Positions 25,626-33,645 of a stretch of DNA of 64,000 bases are shown in pieces. Numbering within the stretch: the stretch's first letter is position 1; the number at the start of each line of letters is the position of its first letter. Source of the DNA: Lachnospiraceae bacterium (GTDB lineage: Bacteria > Bacillota > Clostridia > Lachnospirales > Lachnospiraceae); contig CP107199.1 in the NCBI GenBank assembly GCA_025758065.1, positions 3,693,501 to 3,757,500 on the forward strand, written 5' to 3'. The notes beneath the pieces are model-generated. The model made no database searches and was not told the DNA's origin. It saw only the letters and a list, made by a program, of their open reading frames with translations. Made by a program: the position numbers and the translations under genes.

Positions 25626-25671
25626 TGTAAGTACTTACAATTATTCTACCCATTTTCCACACAGAAGTCAA
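25626..25671 (-). promoter_or_regulatory. Leftward (uxaA) promoter with LacI-type operator
   Basis: TTGACT (complement of 25666-25671), 17 nt, TAGAAT (complement of 25643-25648). The perfect palindrome TGTAAGTACTTACA (25626-25639) lies at the expected transcription start. The resulting leader to uxaA is about 440 nt and contains repeat R. Confidence 0.75.
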
Positions 25672-25681
25672 TAGAAAACTG

Positions 25682-25734
25682 TTGCAAACTTTATTAGTAA
25701 TATGTATAATAGACTTAGCGTGTAAGCGCTTACA
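25682..25734 (+). promoter_or_regulatory. Rightward (lacI-uxaC) promoter with LacI-type operator
   Basis: TTGCAA (25682-25687), 17 nt, TATAAT (25705-25710), then the perfect palindrome TGTAAGCGCTTACA (25721-25734). The two operators have the same half-site TGTAAG and are 95 bp apart centre to centre, flanking back-to-back promoters. Confidence 0.82.
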
Positions 25735-25755
25735 GAATGTGAGGTGGATTATTGA

Positions 25756-26760
25756 ATGAATATATACGACGTTTCTGGACATGCAGGGGTCTCCATTGCT
25801 ACGGTTTCCCGTGTACTCAACGGCAACCCCAACGTAAGTGAGCGCACCCGCAAAAAGGTACTGGCAGTGATGGATGAACTTGGTTATACTCCAAATGTGT
25901 TCGCCAGAGGACTTGGGCTTGACACCATGCAGACCATTGGTATCATGTGTTCTGACTCTTCCGATCCCTATCTTGCTGAGGCGATCTATTATCTGGAACG
26001 GGAGCTGCGCAGTCATGATTACGACTCTATCCTCTGCTGTACCGGTTACGACCTGGATGTAAAACAGAAATATTTCAATCTGCTGCGTTCTAAACGTGTA
26101 GATGCCATTATACTGACAGGTTCCAAATTTGTGGAAATGCGCTCTAAAGATAATAATTATATTACAGAAGCAGCTGCAAACGGGCTACCGGTAATGCTGG
26201 TAAATGGTTATCTGGAGGAAAAAAATATTTACAGCACTGTCTGTGATGACTATGCCTCTATGTATGATGCCACATTACAGCTGATTCATTCCGGTCACAG
26301 CCGTATTCTTTATCTTTATACCAGCATATCTTACAGCGGTGTAAATAAAATGGAAGGCTACAAGGCTGCATTAAAAGAAAGTGATCTGCCTGTGGATGCT
26401 TCTATGATCCATCAGTGTTCCAAGAGTATTGAAACTTCAAGAGACCTGCTTTTAAATCTGAAAGAAGAAGGACTCGTATTTGACGCAGTTTTAGCGTCTG
26501 ATGATTCACTGGCTGTAGGCGCTGTAAAATATGCCCATTTAGCTGGTATTTCCATTCCGGAAGATTTAAGCATCATCGGATATAATAATTCCATCCTGTC
26601 CCGTTGTACGGACCCGGAGATCACATCTATTGACAGTAAAGTAGAAGCACTTTGCACTACTACCGTCAATACCCTTATGGGGGTTTTCAGCGGCGCCAAT
26701 GTCCCCAACCGGACAACCATCGCCTCTGCTCTTATAAAAAGAAAAACCACAAACTTTTAA
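25756..26760 (+). CDS. LacI-family transcriptional regulator of hexuronate genes
   Basis: A 334-residue regulator with the LacI helix-turn-helix at the very N-terminus (MNIYDVSGHAGVSIATVSRV, then LNGNPNVSERTRKKV) and a periplasmic-binding-like effector domain (IGIMCSDSSDPYLAEAI onward, FDAVLASDDSLAVGAVKYA, DLSIIGYNNS). It starts 22 bp after one of two matched operators, so autoregulation and control of uxaA and uxaC are likely. It precedes uxaC by 29 nt on the same transcript. The inducer is probably a hexuronate or its isomer; that is inference. Confidence 0.92.
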   Translation: MNIYDVSGHAGVSIATVSRVLNGNPNVSERTRKKVLAVMDELGYTPNVFARGLGLDTMQTIGIMCSDSSDPYLAEAIYYLERELRSHDYDSILCCTGYDLDVKQKYFNLLRSKRVDAIILTGSKFVEMRSKDNNYITEAAANGLPVMLVNGYLEEKNIYSTVCDDYASMYDATLQLIHSGHSRILYLYTSISYSGVNKMEGYKAALKESDLPVDASMIHQCSKSIETSRDLLLNLKEEGLVFDAVLASDDSLAVGAVKYAHLAGISIPEDLSIIGYNNSILSRCTDPEITSIDSKVEALCTTTVNTLMGVFSGANVPNRTTIASALIKRKTTNF

Positions 26761-26789
26761 TTTTCAATTTTAAAGGAGGATCTATCACT

Positions 26790-28205
26790 ATGAAACAGTT
26801 TTTGGACAAGGACTTCTTATTATCCACAGAAATGGCAAAGACACTCTATCATGATTACGCAGAAAACATGCCGATCTTAGACTATCACTGCCATATCAAT
26901 CCACAGGAGATCTGCGAAGACCGTAAGTTTGAAAACATTACCCAGGTATGGCTGGGCGGCGACCATTACAAATGGCGTCAGATGCGTTCTAACGGTGTTG
27001 ATGAGAAATACATTACCGGTAATGGCACAGACAGAGAAAAATTCCAGGCATGGGCTGAAACAATGCCTAAGCTGATCGGAAACCCACTGTATCACTGGAG
27101 CCACCTGGAGTTAAGAAGATACTTCGGATACGAGGGCTACTTAAACGGCGATACTGCTGAAGAAGTATGGAACCTGTGCAACGCTAAGTTACAGGAAGAT
27201 TCCATGACTGTACGCAACCTGATCAAGCAGTCCAATGTTACCCTGATCTGTACCACAGATGATCCTGTTGATTCTCTGGAATGGCATAAGAAACTGGCTG
27301 AAGATACCACTTTTGATGTACAGGTTCTGCCGGCATGGCGTCCAGACAAGGCTATGAACGTTGAAAAGCCAACTTTCGCAGCTTACATGGCTCAGTTATC
27401 CAAAGTCAGCGGTATTGAGGTAAAAGATTTCGCATCTTTAAAGGAAGCTTTAAAGAACCGTATGGATTTCTTCACTTCCATGAAATGCTGCGTATCTGAC
27501 CACGCATTAGAGTACGTTATGTACGCTCCAGCTACTGAGGATGAAGTAAACGCTATCATCGCTAAGAGCTTAAAGGGCGAAGCAGTTTCCAAAGAAGAGG
27601 AATTAAAATACAAAACCGAGTTCATGCTCTTTGTTGCAAAAGAATATGCTAAGAGAAACTGGGTTATGCAGCTTCACTACGGATGCAAGCGTGACAACAA
27701 CGCTTACATGTTTGAACAGTTAGGACCAGATACCGGTTATGACTGCATCAACAACTATGCTCCAAGCGCACAGATGGCAGACTTCTTAAATGCATTAAGC
27801 GCAACCAATGATATTCCTAAGACTATCATTTACTCCTTAAATCCAAATGACAACGCTTCCATCGGCACCATCATCGGCTGCTTCCAGGAGAAATTCCCAG
27901 GAAAGATCCAGCAGGGTTCCGCTTGGTGGTTCAATGATCATAAGGTAGGTATGACCGACCAGATGGTATCTTTAGCTAACTTAGGCTGCCTGGGCAACTT
28001 CATCGGTATGCTGACTGATTCCAGAAGCTTCTTATCCTACACCAGACATGAATATTTCCGCCGCGTTCTCTGCGCACTGGTTGGCGGCTGGGTAGAAAAC
28101 GGTGAATATCCGGCAGATATGAAATCCCTGGAATCCATTATCAAGGGTATCAGCTACAACAACGCAGTTCAGTATTTCGGATTTGATCTGGATGTTGTGA
28201 AATAA
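26790..28205 (+). CDS. uxaC: Glucuronate/galacturonate isomerase
   Basis: A 471-residue cytoplasmic isomerase converting glucuronate to fructuronate or galacturonate to tagaturonate. It begins MKQFLDKDFLLSTEMAKTLY with the amidohydrolase-like metal site LDYHCHINP (about residues 30-38). QLHYGCKRDNN and GMLTDSRSFLSYTRHEYFRR are family blocks. The ATG at 26790 follows AAAGGAGG by 9 nt; a longer frame overlaps lacI. The reductases that should follow (UxaB or UxuB) are not in the window. Confidence 0.95.
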   Translation: MKQFLDKDFLLSTEMAKTLYHDYAENMPILDYHCHINPQEICEDRKFENITQVWLGGDHYKWRQMRSNGVDEKYITGNGTDREKFQAWAETMPKLIGNPLYHWSHLELRRYFGYEGYLNGDTAEEVWNLCNAKLQEDSMTVRNLIKQSNVTLICTTDDPVDSLEWHKKLAEDTTFDVQVLPAWRPDKAMNVEKPTFAAYMAQLSKVSGIEVKDFASLKEALKNRMDFFTSMKCCVSDHALEYVMYAPATEDEVNAIIAKSLKGEAVSKEEELKYKTEFMLFVAKEYAKRNWVMQLHYGCKRDNNAYMFEQLGPDTGYDCINNYAPSAQMADFLNALSATNDIPKTIIYSLNPNDNASIGTIIGCFQEKFPGKIQQGSAWWFNDHKVGMTDQMVSLANLGCLGNFIGMLTDSRSFLSYTRHEYFRRVLCALVGGWVENGEYPADMKSLESIIKGISYNNAVQYFGFDLDVVK

Positions 28206-28291
28206 TAAACATCACTGAATTATCTGCGTAGGCAGACAGTTCAGTGCGTCAACAACATTCTTAAGTTTGACCAGTTGTGCTGCACCTGATT

Positions 28292-28341
28292 AAAAAAAGG
28301 CGCCCGCCCCACAATGTAATGTGAGATCGGGCGCCTTCTTA
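28292..28341. terminator. Bidirectional terminator after uxaC
   Basis: GGCGCCCG (28299-28306) pairs with CGGGCGCC (28328-28335), with A7 before and TTCTTAAT after. Confidence 0.87.
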
Positions 28342-28377
28342 ATATCCGCACTATATCCGTACTCTTTTTTATTACCT

Positions 28378-28914
28378 TTACTCTTCTTTTAAATATCCCT
28401 TTTTACGCAGCTCCTGCTCAATAAAATCCAGGTTTTTTTCAGATTCTGCAGTGACTGTATGATAATGATAATCTCCGGTCAAAACCTTTAAAGGCTGAGC
28501 TTTATAACGATCCATGCGCTCTACAAATTCTTCTACATCCAGTCGGTTATTGATAATAAGATCTGCCCGGATCTGTCCATATAGCGGATGATCCACTGCC
28601 ACATCTAAAACATGACCGCCATAATCTACAATAGTCTGCAATTCATCTCTTGTATCTTCTGTAGAATGACAAACGCAGAATACCCGGATATATTTTTTCT
28701 TTTTTACCTGATCCTTTTCAAGAACATATCCTCTGTAAGTAGAAAGGATCTTCTGGTCCTCTGCCCGCAAAAGGGCAATATCCTGAACGATCACCTGACG
28801 GCTCACATTAAAATGCCTTGCCAGCTCCGTTCCGGACAGCGGCATATTTGTATCCTCTAACAGCGAAAGAATGCCTTCCCTTCTTTTTCCGCCTTCTGTC
28901 ATAATAAAATTCAC
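28378..28914 (-). CDS. niaR: NiaR-type transcriptional repressor (HTH plus 3H domain)
   Basis: A 178-residue regulator with an N-terminal HTH_11 domain (REGILSLLEDTNMPLSGTEL, FNVSRQVIVQDIALLRA) and a C-terminal 3H domain whose three histidines are visible in FCVCHST, DVAVDHPLYGQ and DYHYHTV. In Firmicutes this architecture represses NAD precursor genes with nicotinate as ligand. No nad or niacin transport gene lies in the window. The start is either GTG 28914 or ATG 28902; neither has a convincing ribosome site. Confidence 0.9.
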   Translation of the reverse strand: MNFIMTEGGKRREGILSLLEDTNMPLSGTELARHFNVSRQVIVQDIALLRAEDQKILSTYRGYVLEKDQVKKKKYIRVFCVCHSTEDTRDELQTIVDYGGHVLDVAVDHPLYGQIRADLIINNRLDVEEFVERMDRYKAQPLKVLTGDYHYHTVTAESEKNLDFIEQELRKKGYLKEE

Positions 28915-29093
28915 ACTCTTTTCTCTATTAAAATTTTTGCTTCCACTAAGAATATCTACTCCCTCAAAAGCCGGTGTTCAATGATCTCATCATCTAATTC
29001 CAGCATTATATGGACTTTTTCCCCGGATCTTTGCCAAAAAACAGTTTAAGCATAATATCCACTCCCTGTATACTGCATACGTTTCCCCTTATG

Positions 29094-29131
29094 CGAAAAA
29101 ACGTCCCCTTTATTCAAGGAGACGCACTTCA
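29094..29131 (-). terminator. Terminator after rnpB
   Basis: On the minus strand CGTCTCCTT pairs with AAGGGGACG across a short AT-rich loop and is followed by TTTTTTC. It ends RNase P RNA transcription about 12 nt past its 3' end. Confidence 0.8.
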
Positions 29132-29141
29132 TTGCTGCAAA

Positions 29142-29500
29142 GGTTGTGAGTAAAACGATAAGCCGGGTTATGTCGTTGGATGGTCATCTATCTAGTACTG
29201 CTGTCACCAGCAGCATCAAGCAACCTACCCGAAAGCTGACGGGCCGCCATATGCTTTCTGTTTGGTCTTGCTTCAGATGGGGTTTACATGTGCCCCGCCT
29301 GTTACCAGCCGGGCGGTAGTCTCTTACACTGCCATTCCACCCTTACCTGCTGCAGATGCAGCGGGCGGTATATTTCTGTTGCACTGTCCCTAGGGTCGCC
29401 CCCGCCAGACGTTATCTGGCATCCTGCCCTGTGAAGCCCGGACTTTCCTCTCCTGCGTCCTCTCGGTGTCGCAGCAGCGACCATCTGTCTTACTCACAAC
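29142..29500 (-). ncRNA. rnpB: RNase P RNA (bacterial)
   Basis: The catalytic RNA of RNase P, which matures tRNA 5' ends. On the minus strand the conserved blocks appear in order: GAGGAAAGTCCGGGCT (CR I), GGTAAGGGTGGAA, the P15-like region, and the 3' block CATAACCCGGCTTATCG. The ends GTTGTGAGTAAG and TTTTACTCACAAC pair as helix P1 and define the limits, about 359 nt. Short protein frames within it are spurious. Confidence 0.95.
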
Positions 29501-29576
29501 TTATTTAGTTTAGCATAATTTTTTTTCTGTGTCTATGGGGAGATCTAAAAAATTGCGATATTGTTGACTAAAGTCC

Positions 29577-29777
29577 GAAAGCCGCCGGTGCACATAACAG
29601 ATGCGCATTTGGGAGAAAATCCTTTGTTCGTGGGCTTGCGTCGCCTATTGTCAGAACTGCGAACCAAACTCGCACGCTTTGCGTGCTCAAACAGTGGTTC
29701 TCCGTTCTAACGCTATGCGCGCCCACTCACGGATTTTCAAACAAATGCTTATTCTGTCATGTGCACCGGCGGCTTTC
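29577..29777. repeat. 201-bp palindromic element (H3) upstream of rnpB
   Basis: GAAAGCCGCCGGTGCACATA (from 29577) mirrors ATGTGCACCGGCGGCTTTC (to 29777) almost perfectly over 25 bp. Pairing resumes inward (GCATTTG/CAAATGC, GAAAATCC/GGATTTTC). The tip includes GCACGC-TTT-GCGTGC. Its core on the minus strand, CACTGTTTGAGC..GCGAGTTTG, matches that of H4. Confidence 0.85.
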
Positions 29778-29893
29778 TATGTTATTGGCAATAAAAAATG
29801 TAGGAACAAACCAATAAGCAATTTTTATGTGGGAGGGGGATTGTGCTTAAGTACGGCATTTTTCATGTGACATATCCCATACAGTAGAAAGGG

Positions 29894-30068
29894 CTCCTCC
29901 ATGTATAATAAGCATTCGGTAGGCAATTTTGTCCATTTTGTGAGCATAGCTGGCAGGTTGGAGGCACTGTTTGAGCGAACGCAGTGAGCGAGTTTGCCGG
30001 AGACCTGCCTAATCGGCGGCGGAGCAAAATGGACAAAATTACCGTGAATGCGTTTATACATGGAGGAG
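29894..30068. repeat. 175-bp palindromic element (H4) downstream of the nucleoside kinase gene
   Basis: CTCCTCCATGTATAA (from 29894) mirrors TTATACATGGAGGAG (to 30068). GCATTCGGTA/TACCGTGAATGC, AATTTTGTCCATTTTG/CAAAATGGACAAAATT and GGCAGGT/ACCTGCC continue inward to a core CACTGTTTGAGCGAACGC, AGTGAGCGAGTTTG. The core is shared with H3 in the opposite orientation, while the arms differ. Confidence 0.85.
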
Positions 30069-30145
30069 ACCTTTCGGACCCTATTGAACTAAGTCCCAAT
30101 TTCACCCCATGCAGCCGTTAGTCTTCCAGATTCCACACTCACAAA

Positions 30146-31798
30146 CTACACATCCAGACAGCTTCCGCCTATAAATTCCCTTAAAATAGAGTTTTTCGGT
30201 ATATCTTCGCTGCTGACACCGATAAAATAATCCAGGAATTTAAGGAGACGCTTTGCCTCTGTATATTCCGGACAGTTTTTTGGAATACCAAAAAGCAATG
30301 GTTCCACATACTGCTTTAACACAGCCAGTTCATAGATCAGAGCTGAATTAAACATAGCATCTGCCTCTTCCTGATATGGGAAAATGTTTTCCTCTTCTCC
30401 TTTTCGCACAGACGGCCACATACGAATGGTATCCCGGGCAGAAGTTCCCCTTGTCCTTGCATCCCGGATCATACGGCGCAGCAGACGTCCGTCTGTAGTA
30501 GGAATACGATTATGCTCGTCAATATTTAACTGGGTAAGAGCACTTATGTAGATCTTAAACTTACTCTCTCTTGGAAGAGAATATGATAAACGGTCATTTA
30601 AACAGTGGATCCCCTCGATCACCAGAATATCCTCTTTTCCCAGCTTCAGGAAATCACCCTTGTACTCCCGTTCTCCTTTTTTGAAATTATAATAGGGCAG
30701 TTCCACCTGCTCTCCTCTTAAAAGAGCCTGCATATCCTGATTGAACTGCTCTACATCCAGACATTCAAGGATCTCATAATTATAATTGCCATTTTCATCC
30801 CTTGGGCTGTCTATCCGGTTTACAAAATAGTTATCCACTGCAATAGGGTGCGGTTTTAATCCGATGGCCTCTAACTGCACTGACAGTCTATGTGAAAATG
30901 TAGTCTTTCCTGAAGAAGACGGACCTGCGATCATAACGATCTTAGCTGTTTTCCGTTCTGCGATCTGAGCTGCGATCTCTGCAATACGCTTCTCCTGAAG
31001 AGCCTCCTGGATCAGGATCAGGTGAGACATATCTCCTTCTGCTATCTTGTCATTTAAAGCTCCTACTGTCTCCAGATCCAGACGTTGTCCCCATAGTGAG
31101 GAATCTGCCAATGTATGAAACAGCTTTGGAAGAGGGGCAAATTGCGGCAGCACTGTAGGCGCCAGCATCGATGGCAGCATAAGTACAAAGCCATATTCAT
31201 ACAGCTTTAAATCGAAATAACGGATGTATTTCGTATTTGGAACCATATATCCGTAAAAATAGTCCTCAAACCCGTCAATACTGTAAACATTGACTCTGGA
31301 CACACGACGATAGCGGAAGAGACGTTCTTTATCATACATCCTGTGCCTGTGAAAGCGTTCTATGGCATCATCGGTAGAAATACTGCGTTTTAAGATTGGG
31401 ATCTCCTGATCTACGTATTCCTGCATTTTAGCTTTCACCTGTTCAAGAAGCTCCTGGTTTAATGTAAAATTTCCTCTTGCTTCTACAAAAAAACCTTTTC
31501 CAATGGAAAAATCCACAATAACTTTCTCCACATTTTCAGGACCTGCCACTGCGTAAAAAGCTTTCAGCATCAGAAGGGTGGCACTTCGCTTATAAGCGGA
31601 AATTCCCGGTTTTTGCCTTGCTGTGATAAACTGAACTTCTCCTTCCCGTATTTTTTCCTGAAGTTCCTGGAGTTTTCCATTTACCTGCACTAATAATATC
31701 TCATCCGCGTACTCTTTCTGATACTCTTCTGCTACCACCTGCCAGGTAACATCTTCTGAATATGTTTTTATCTGTGTATCTATCTTCAGCTGGATCAT
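30146..31798 (-). CDS. Nucleoside kinase with TGS-like N-terminus (uridine kinase family)
   Basis: A 550-residue cytoplasmic protein of the Clostridia uridine-kinase-like group. Residues about 1-60 resemble a TGS/ubiquitin-like segment (IQLKIDTQIKTYSEDVTWQV), followed by a ThrRS-SAD-like region with FHRHRMYDKERLFRYR. The C-terminal kinase has Walker A GPSSSGKTTFSHRL (about residue 295), DNYFVNR and DILVIEGIHCLND. The ATG at 31798 follows GGAGG by 5 nt. It lies beyond nif3 on the same strand with palindrome H2b between. The physiological substrate is not settled; uridine phosphorylation is the usual annotation. Confidence 0.87.
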   Translation of the reverse strand: MIQLKIDTQIKTYSEDVTWQVVAEEYQKEYADEILLVQVNGKLQELQEKIREGEVQFITARQKPGISAYKRSATLLMLKAFYAVAGPENVEKVIVDFSIGKGFFVEARGNFTLNQELLEQVKAKMQEYVDQEIPILKRSISTDDAIERFHRHRMYDKERLFRYRRVSRVNVYSIDGFEDYFYGYMVPNTKYIRYFDLKLYEYGFVLMLPSMLAPTVLPQFAPLPKLFHTLADSSLWGQRLDLETVGALNDKIAEGDMSHLILIQEALQEKRIAEIAAQIAERKTAKIVMIAGPSSSGKTTFSHRLSVQLEAIGLKPHPIAVDNYFVNRIDSPRDENGNYNYEILECLDVEQFNQDMQALLRGEQVELPYYNFKKGEREYKGDFLKLGKEDILVIEGIHCLNDRLSYSLPRESKFKIYISALTQLNIDEHNRIPTTDGRLLRRMIRDARTRGTSARDTIRMWPSVRKGEEENIFPYQEEADAMFNSALIYELAVLKQYVEPLLFGIPKNCPEYTEAKRLLKFLDYFIGVSSEDIPKNSILREFIGGSCLDV

Positions 31799-31819
31799 AG
31801 ACACCTCCTTTTTATATGA

Positions 31820-31982
31820 AATGTTCTCCCGGAATCTTTCTATACCTGATTTATGAGAAGATTTTTTGCCAGTTATACCAGAATTTCTGAGAGACTGCGT
31901 TGCATCCGCCTCTGAAATTCAGGCATGACTGGCAGAAACTCAGCCACAAACACAGGTGCATGTTGAACTCCGGGAGGACATT
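31820..31982 (-). repeat. 163-bp palindromic element (H2b) between nif3 and the nucleoside kinase gene
   Basis: AATGTTCTCCCGG (from 31820) mirrors CCGGGAGGACATT (to 31982). It is homologous to H2a at 20622-20786 and has the same orientation relative to the downstream gene (start 22 nt away here, 24 nt there). Confidence 0.82.
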
Positions 31983-32008
31983 GTCCATCAGCTGCACAAA
32001 GACAACAA

Positions 32009-32818
32009 TTATAAAAGAACAGTTGGCCATGCAGATGGAGCTGTAACGACCTCCACATCCGATGGCAGGTTTTTTTTCAGATATCCAGCCATATACTGGA
32101 TAAAAATGTGCTCCATTCCATAGTGCCCTGCATCGATCACTGCTATATCTCTGGCTGCTGCATCAATTCCCTGATGATGACTGATATCCCCTGTTACCAG
32201 TGCCTTTGCACCTGCGTGGATAGCTTCTTCGATAACGCTTCCGCCTGCACCTGGACAAAGAGCCACTTTTTCTATTTCCATGTCCATCAGTTCTTCTCCA
32301 TATACCAGCACAAAAGGAAGATCAAAAGCCTGTTTAACTTTTTCAGCCAGAGCTTTTACAGTCAGCTTTCCTGCCAGATTTCCTGTTTTTCCAATTCCAT
32401 ATGCCACAGGATTTCCATTTATTTCCATATTTCCCATACACTCTAACGGCTCTGTATCCTTTAAAGAAAGCCGTTCAGCTGCCAGGTCTGCCATACAACC
32501 GGGAGCTGCATCAAAATTTGTGTGCATGGCATAATAGGAAATATCTGCCTGGATCAATTTTACTAGACGTCTGGTAATGAAATTCTGGTCATTCACTTTT
32601 TTGATTGCTTTAAAAATAAGGGGATGATGGGTCAGAAGCATATCTGCTCCCCCTTTAATGGCTGCCTCAACCACCTGATCTGTGGCATCTAAGGCAATAT
32701 AGATTTTTTTTACCTCTTTATCACTGCGTCCTGCTAATAATCCCGGATTGTCCCAGTCGCAGGCACAGCTTTCAGGAGCCAGTCTGCCTAATACCTCTAT
32801 CACTTCACTGCATTTCAT
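32009..32818 (-). CDS. Nif3-like dinuclear metal-center protein
   Basis: A 269-residue protein of the Nif3/YqfO (DUF34) family. Metal ligands are in LLTHHPLIF (about residue 62) and DAGHYGMEHIF near the C-terminus. It lacks the PII-like insertion of the longer Bacillus YqfO. It overlaps trmK by 14 nt, implying coupled translation. That pairing with a tRNA methyltransferase is widely conserved in Firmicutes. The biochemical role is unresolved; GTP cyclohydrolase-type or metal-insertion roles have been suggested for the family. Confidence 0.9.
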   Translation of the reverse strand: MKCSEVIEVLGRLAPESCACDWDNPGLLAGRSDKEVKKIYIALDATDQVVEAAIKGGADMLLTHHPLIFKAIKKVNDQNFITRRLVKLIQADISYYAMHTNFDAAPGCMADLAAERLSLKDTEPLECMGNMEINGNPVAYGIGKTGNLAGKLTVKALAEKVKQAFDLPFVLVYGEELMDMEIEKVALCPGAGGSVIEEAIHAGAKALVTGDISHHQGIDAAARDIAVIDAGHYGMEHIFIQYMAGYLKKNLPSDVEVVTAPSAWPTVLL

Positions 32819-33581
32819 CTTGCGCCTCCCTGATACATAAAAGTTCTTCTTTTAAAGTCCTGCAGGCTGCTGTCTGTCCTGCAGTCAGCTCTTCCTCTTT
32901 TTTTCCTGCAAAGCCCTTTAAGATCCCTTCTACTCTTTTTTCTTCTTTTAAAAGATACTGCTTCAAAACAGCATCCCTACGCCTGATCAGAACAGCCCCA
33001 AAACGATATTCCGGAACTGTTTCACAGCTTACGATATCCTTTCCTTCTGTACCAACCCCCGCTTTTAGCACTGTATAAAACTTTCCTTCATCCAGTATCA
33101 TGGCTTCATCTTCAATAAAAAAGCCATTTTTCTTCAGATAACGGCGGAACTTCTCCAGATCTGACTGGGGAGAAAAGATCCAATGTGGGATACTGCCCCA
33201 TAATTGCTTTCCATTCTCTAAAATGCTGATCTCCAGCTCTCCACCCATTCCTGCGATAATGACCGTATCAGCTTCTCCGGCATATAATTTTTCCAGTCCA
33301 TTGCTTAAACGGGTCTCTATGGAAATAGCAGCATCTCCTGCATCCCGTCTGTATTCTTCAATATGTTCATCCGCTCTTGCTAACGGTCCTTTTCTCACAT
33401 CCATAGCCAGTGCACTTTTTATTTTTCCTGTTTCTGCCAGATAAATAGGCACATATCCATGATCTGTTCCAATATCTGCGACCCGGCTTCCTTCCGGTAC
33501 AAAAGAAGCCACCAGTTTTAACCGTTCTGAAAGGCGAAGCCTTGTCTTTTTTGTCTCGCTATTGTTAATTTTATCCGTCAT
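32805..33581 (-). CDS. trmK: tRNA (adenine-22-N1)-methyltransferase
   Basis: A 258-residue SAM-dependent methyltransferase for m1A22 in tRNA. The Rossmann SAM motif is VADIGTDHGYVPIYLA (about residue 35). TVIIAGMGGELEISIL holds the family GMGG, and WIFSPQSDLEKFRRYL follows. The start MTDKINN (33581) is preferred to an upstream GTG frame that lies within repeat R and the rpoD end. It is downstream of rpoD and overlaps nif3, the conserved rpoD-trmK-nif3 order. Confidence 0.92.
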   Translation of the reverse strand: MTDKINNSETKKTRLRLSERLKLVASFVPEGSRVADIGTDHGYVPIYLAETGKIKSALAMDVRKGPLARADEHIEEYRRDAGDAAISIETRLSNGLEKLYAGEADTVIIAGMGGELEISILENGKQLWGSIPHWIFSPQSDLEKFRRYLKKNGFFIEDEAMILDEGKFYTVLKAGVGTEGKDIVSCETVPEYRFGAVLIRRRDAVLKQYLLKEEKRVEGILKGFAGKKEEELTAGQTAACRTLKEELLCIREAQDEMQ

Positions 33582-33611
33582 ATCCGTCCTGTTCTTTCTA
33601 TACTGTATATA

Positions 33612-33645
33612 TTGATGTTGGGGGCAAACGATATTTTGACCCATC
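33612..33645 (+). repeat. Interspersed repeat family R, copy 2 (partial)
   Basis: GATGTTGGGGGCAAACGATA followed by TTTTGACCC matches the first hairpin of the family. It ends at the rpoD stop codon, so it lies between rpoD and trmK and may weakly attenuate read-through. Confidence 0.65.

Noticed and set aside
29302..29484. Small leftward protein in the rnpB region
   Set aside because: It lies wholly inside RNase P RNA conserved structure.
29601..30105. Short open frames across the palindromes upstream of rnpB
   Set aside because: They follow the inverted-repeat arms, have no ribosome sites and resemble no protein.
32009..32060. Truncation of the Nif3-like protein by palindrome H2b
   Set aside because: The protein has normal length and both metal motifs; the palindrome ends 26 bp beyond the stop codon.
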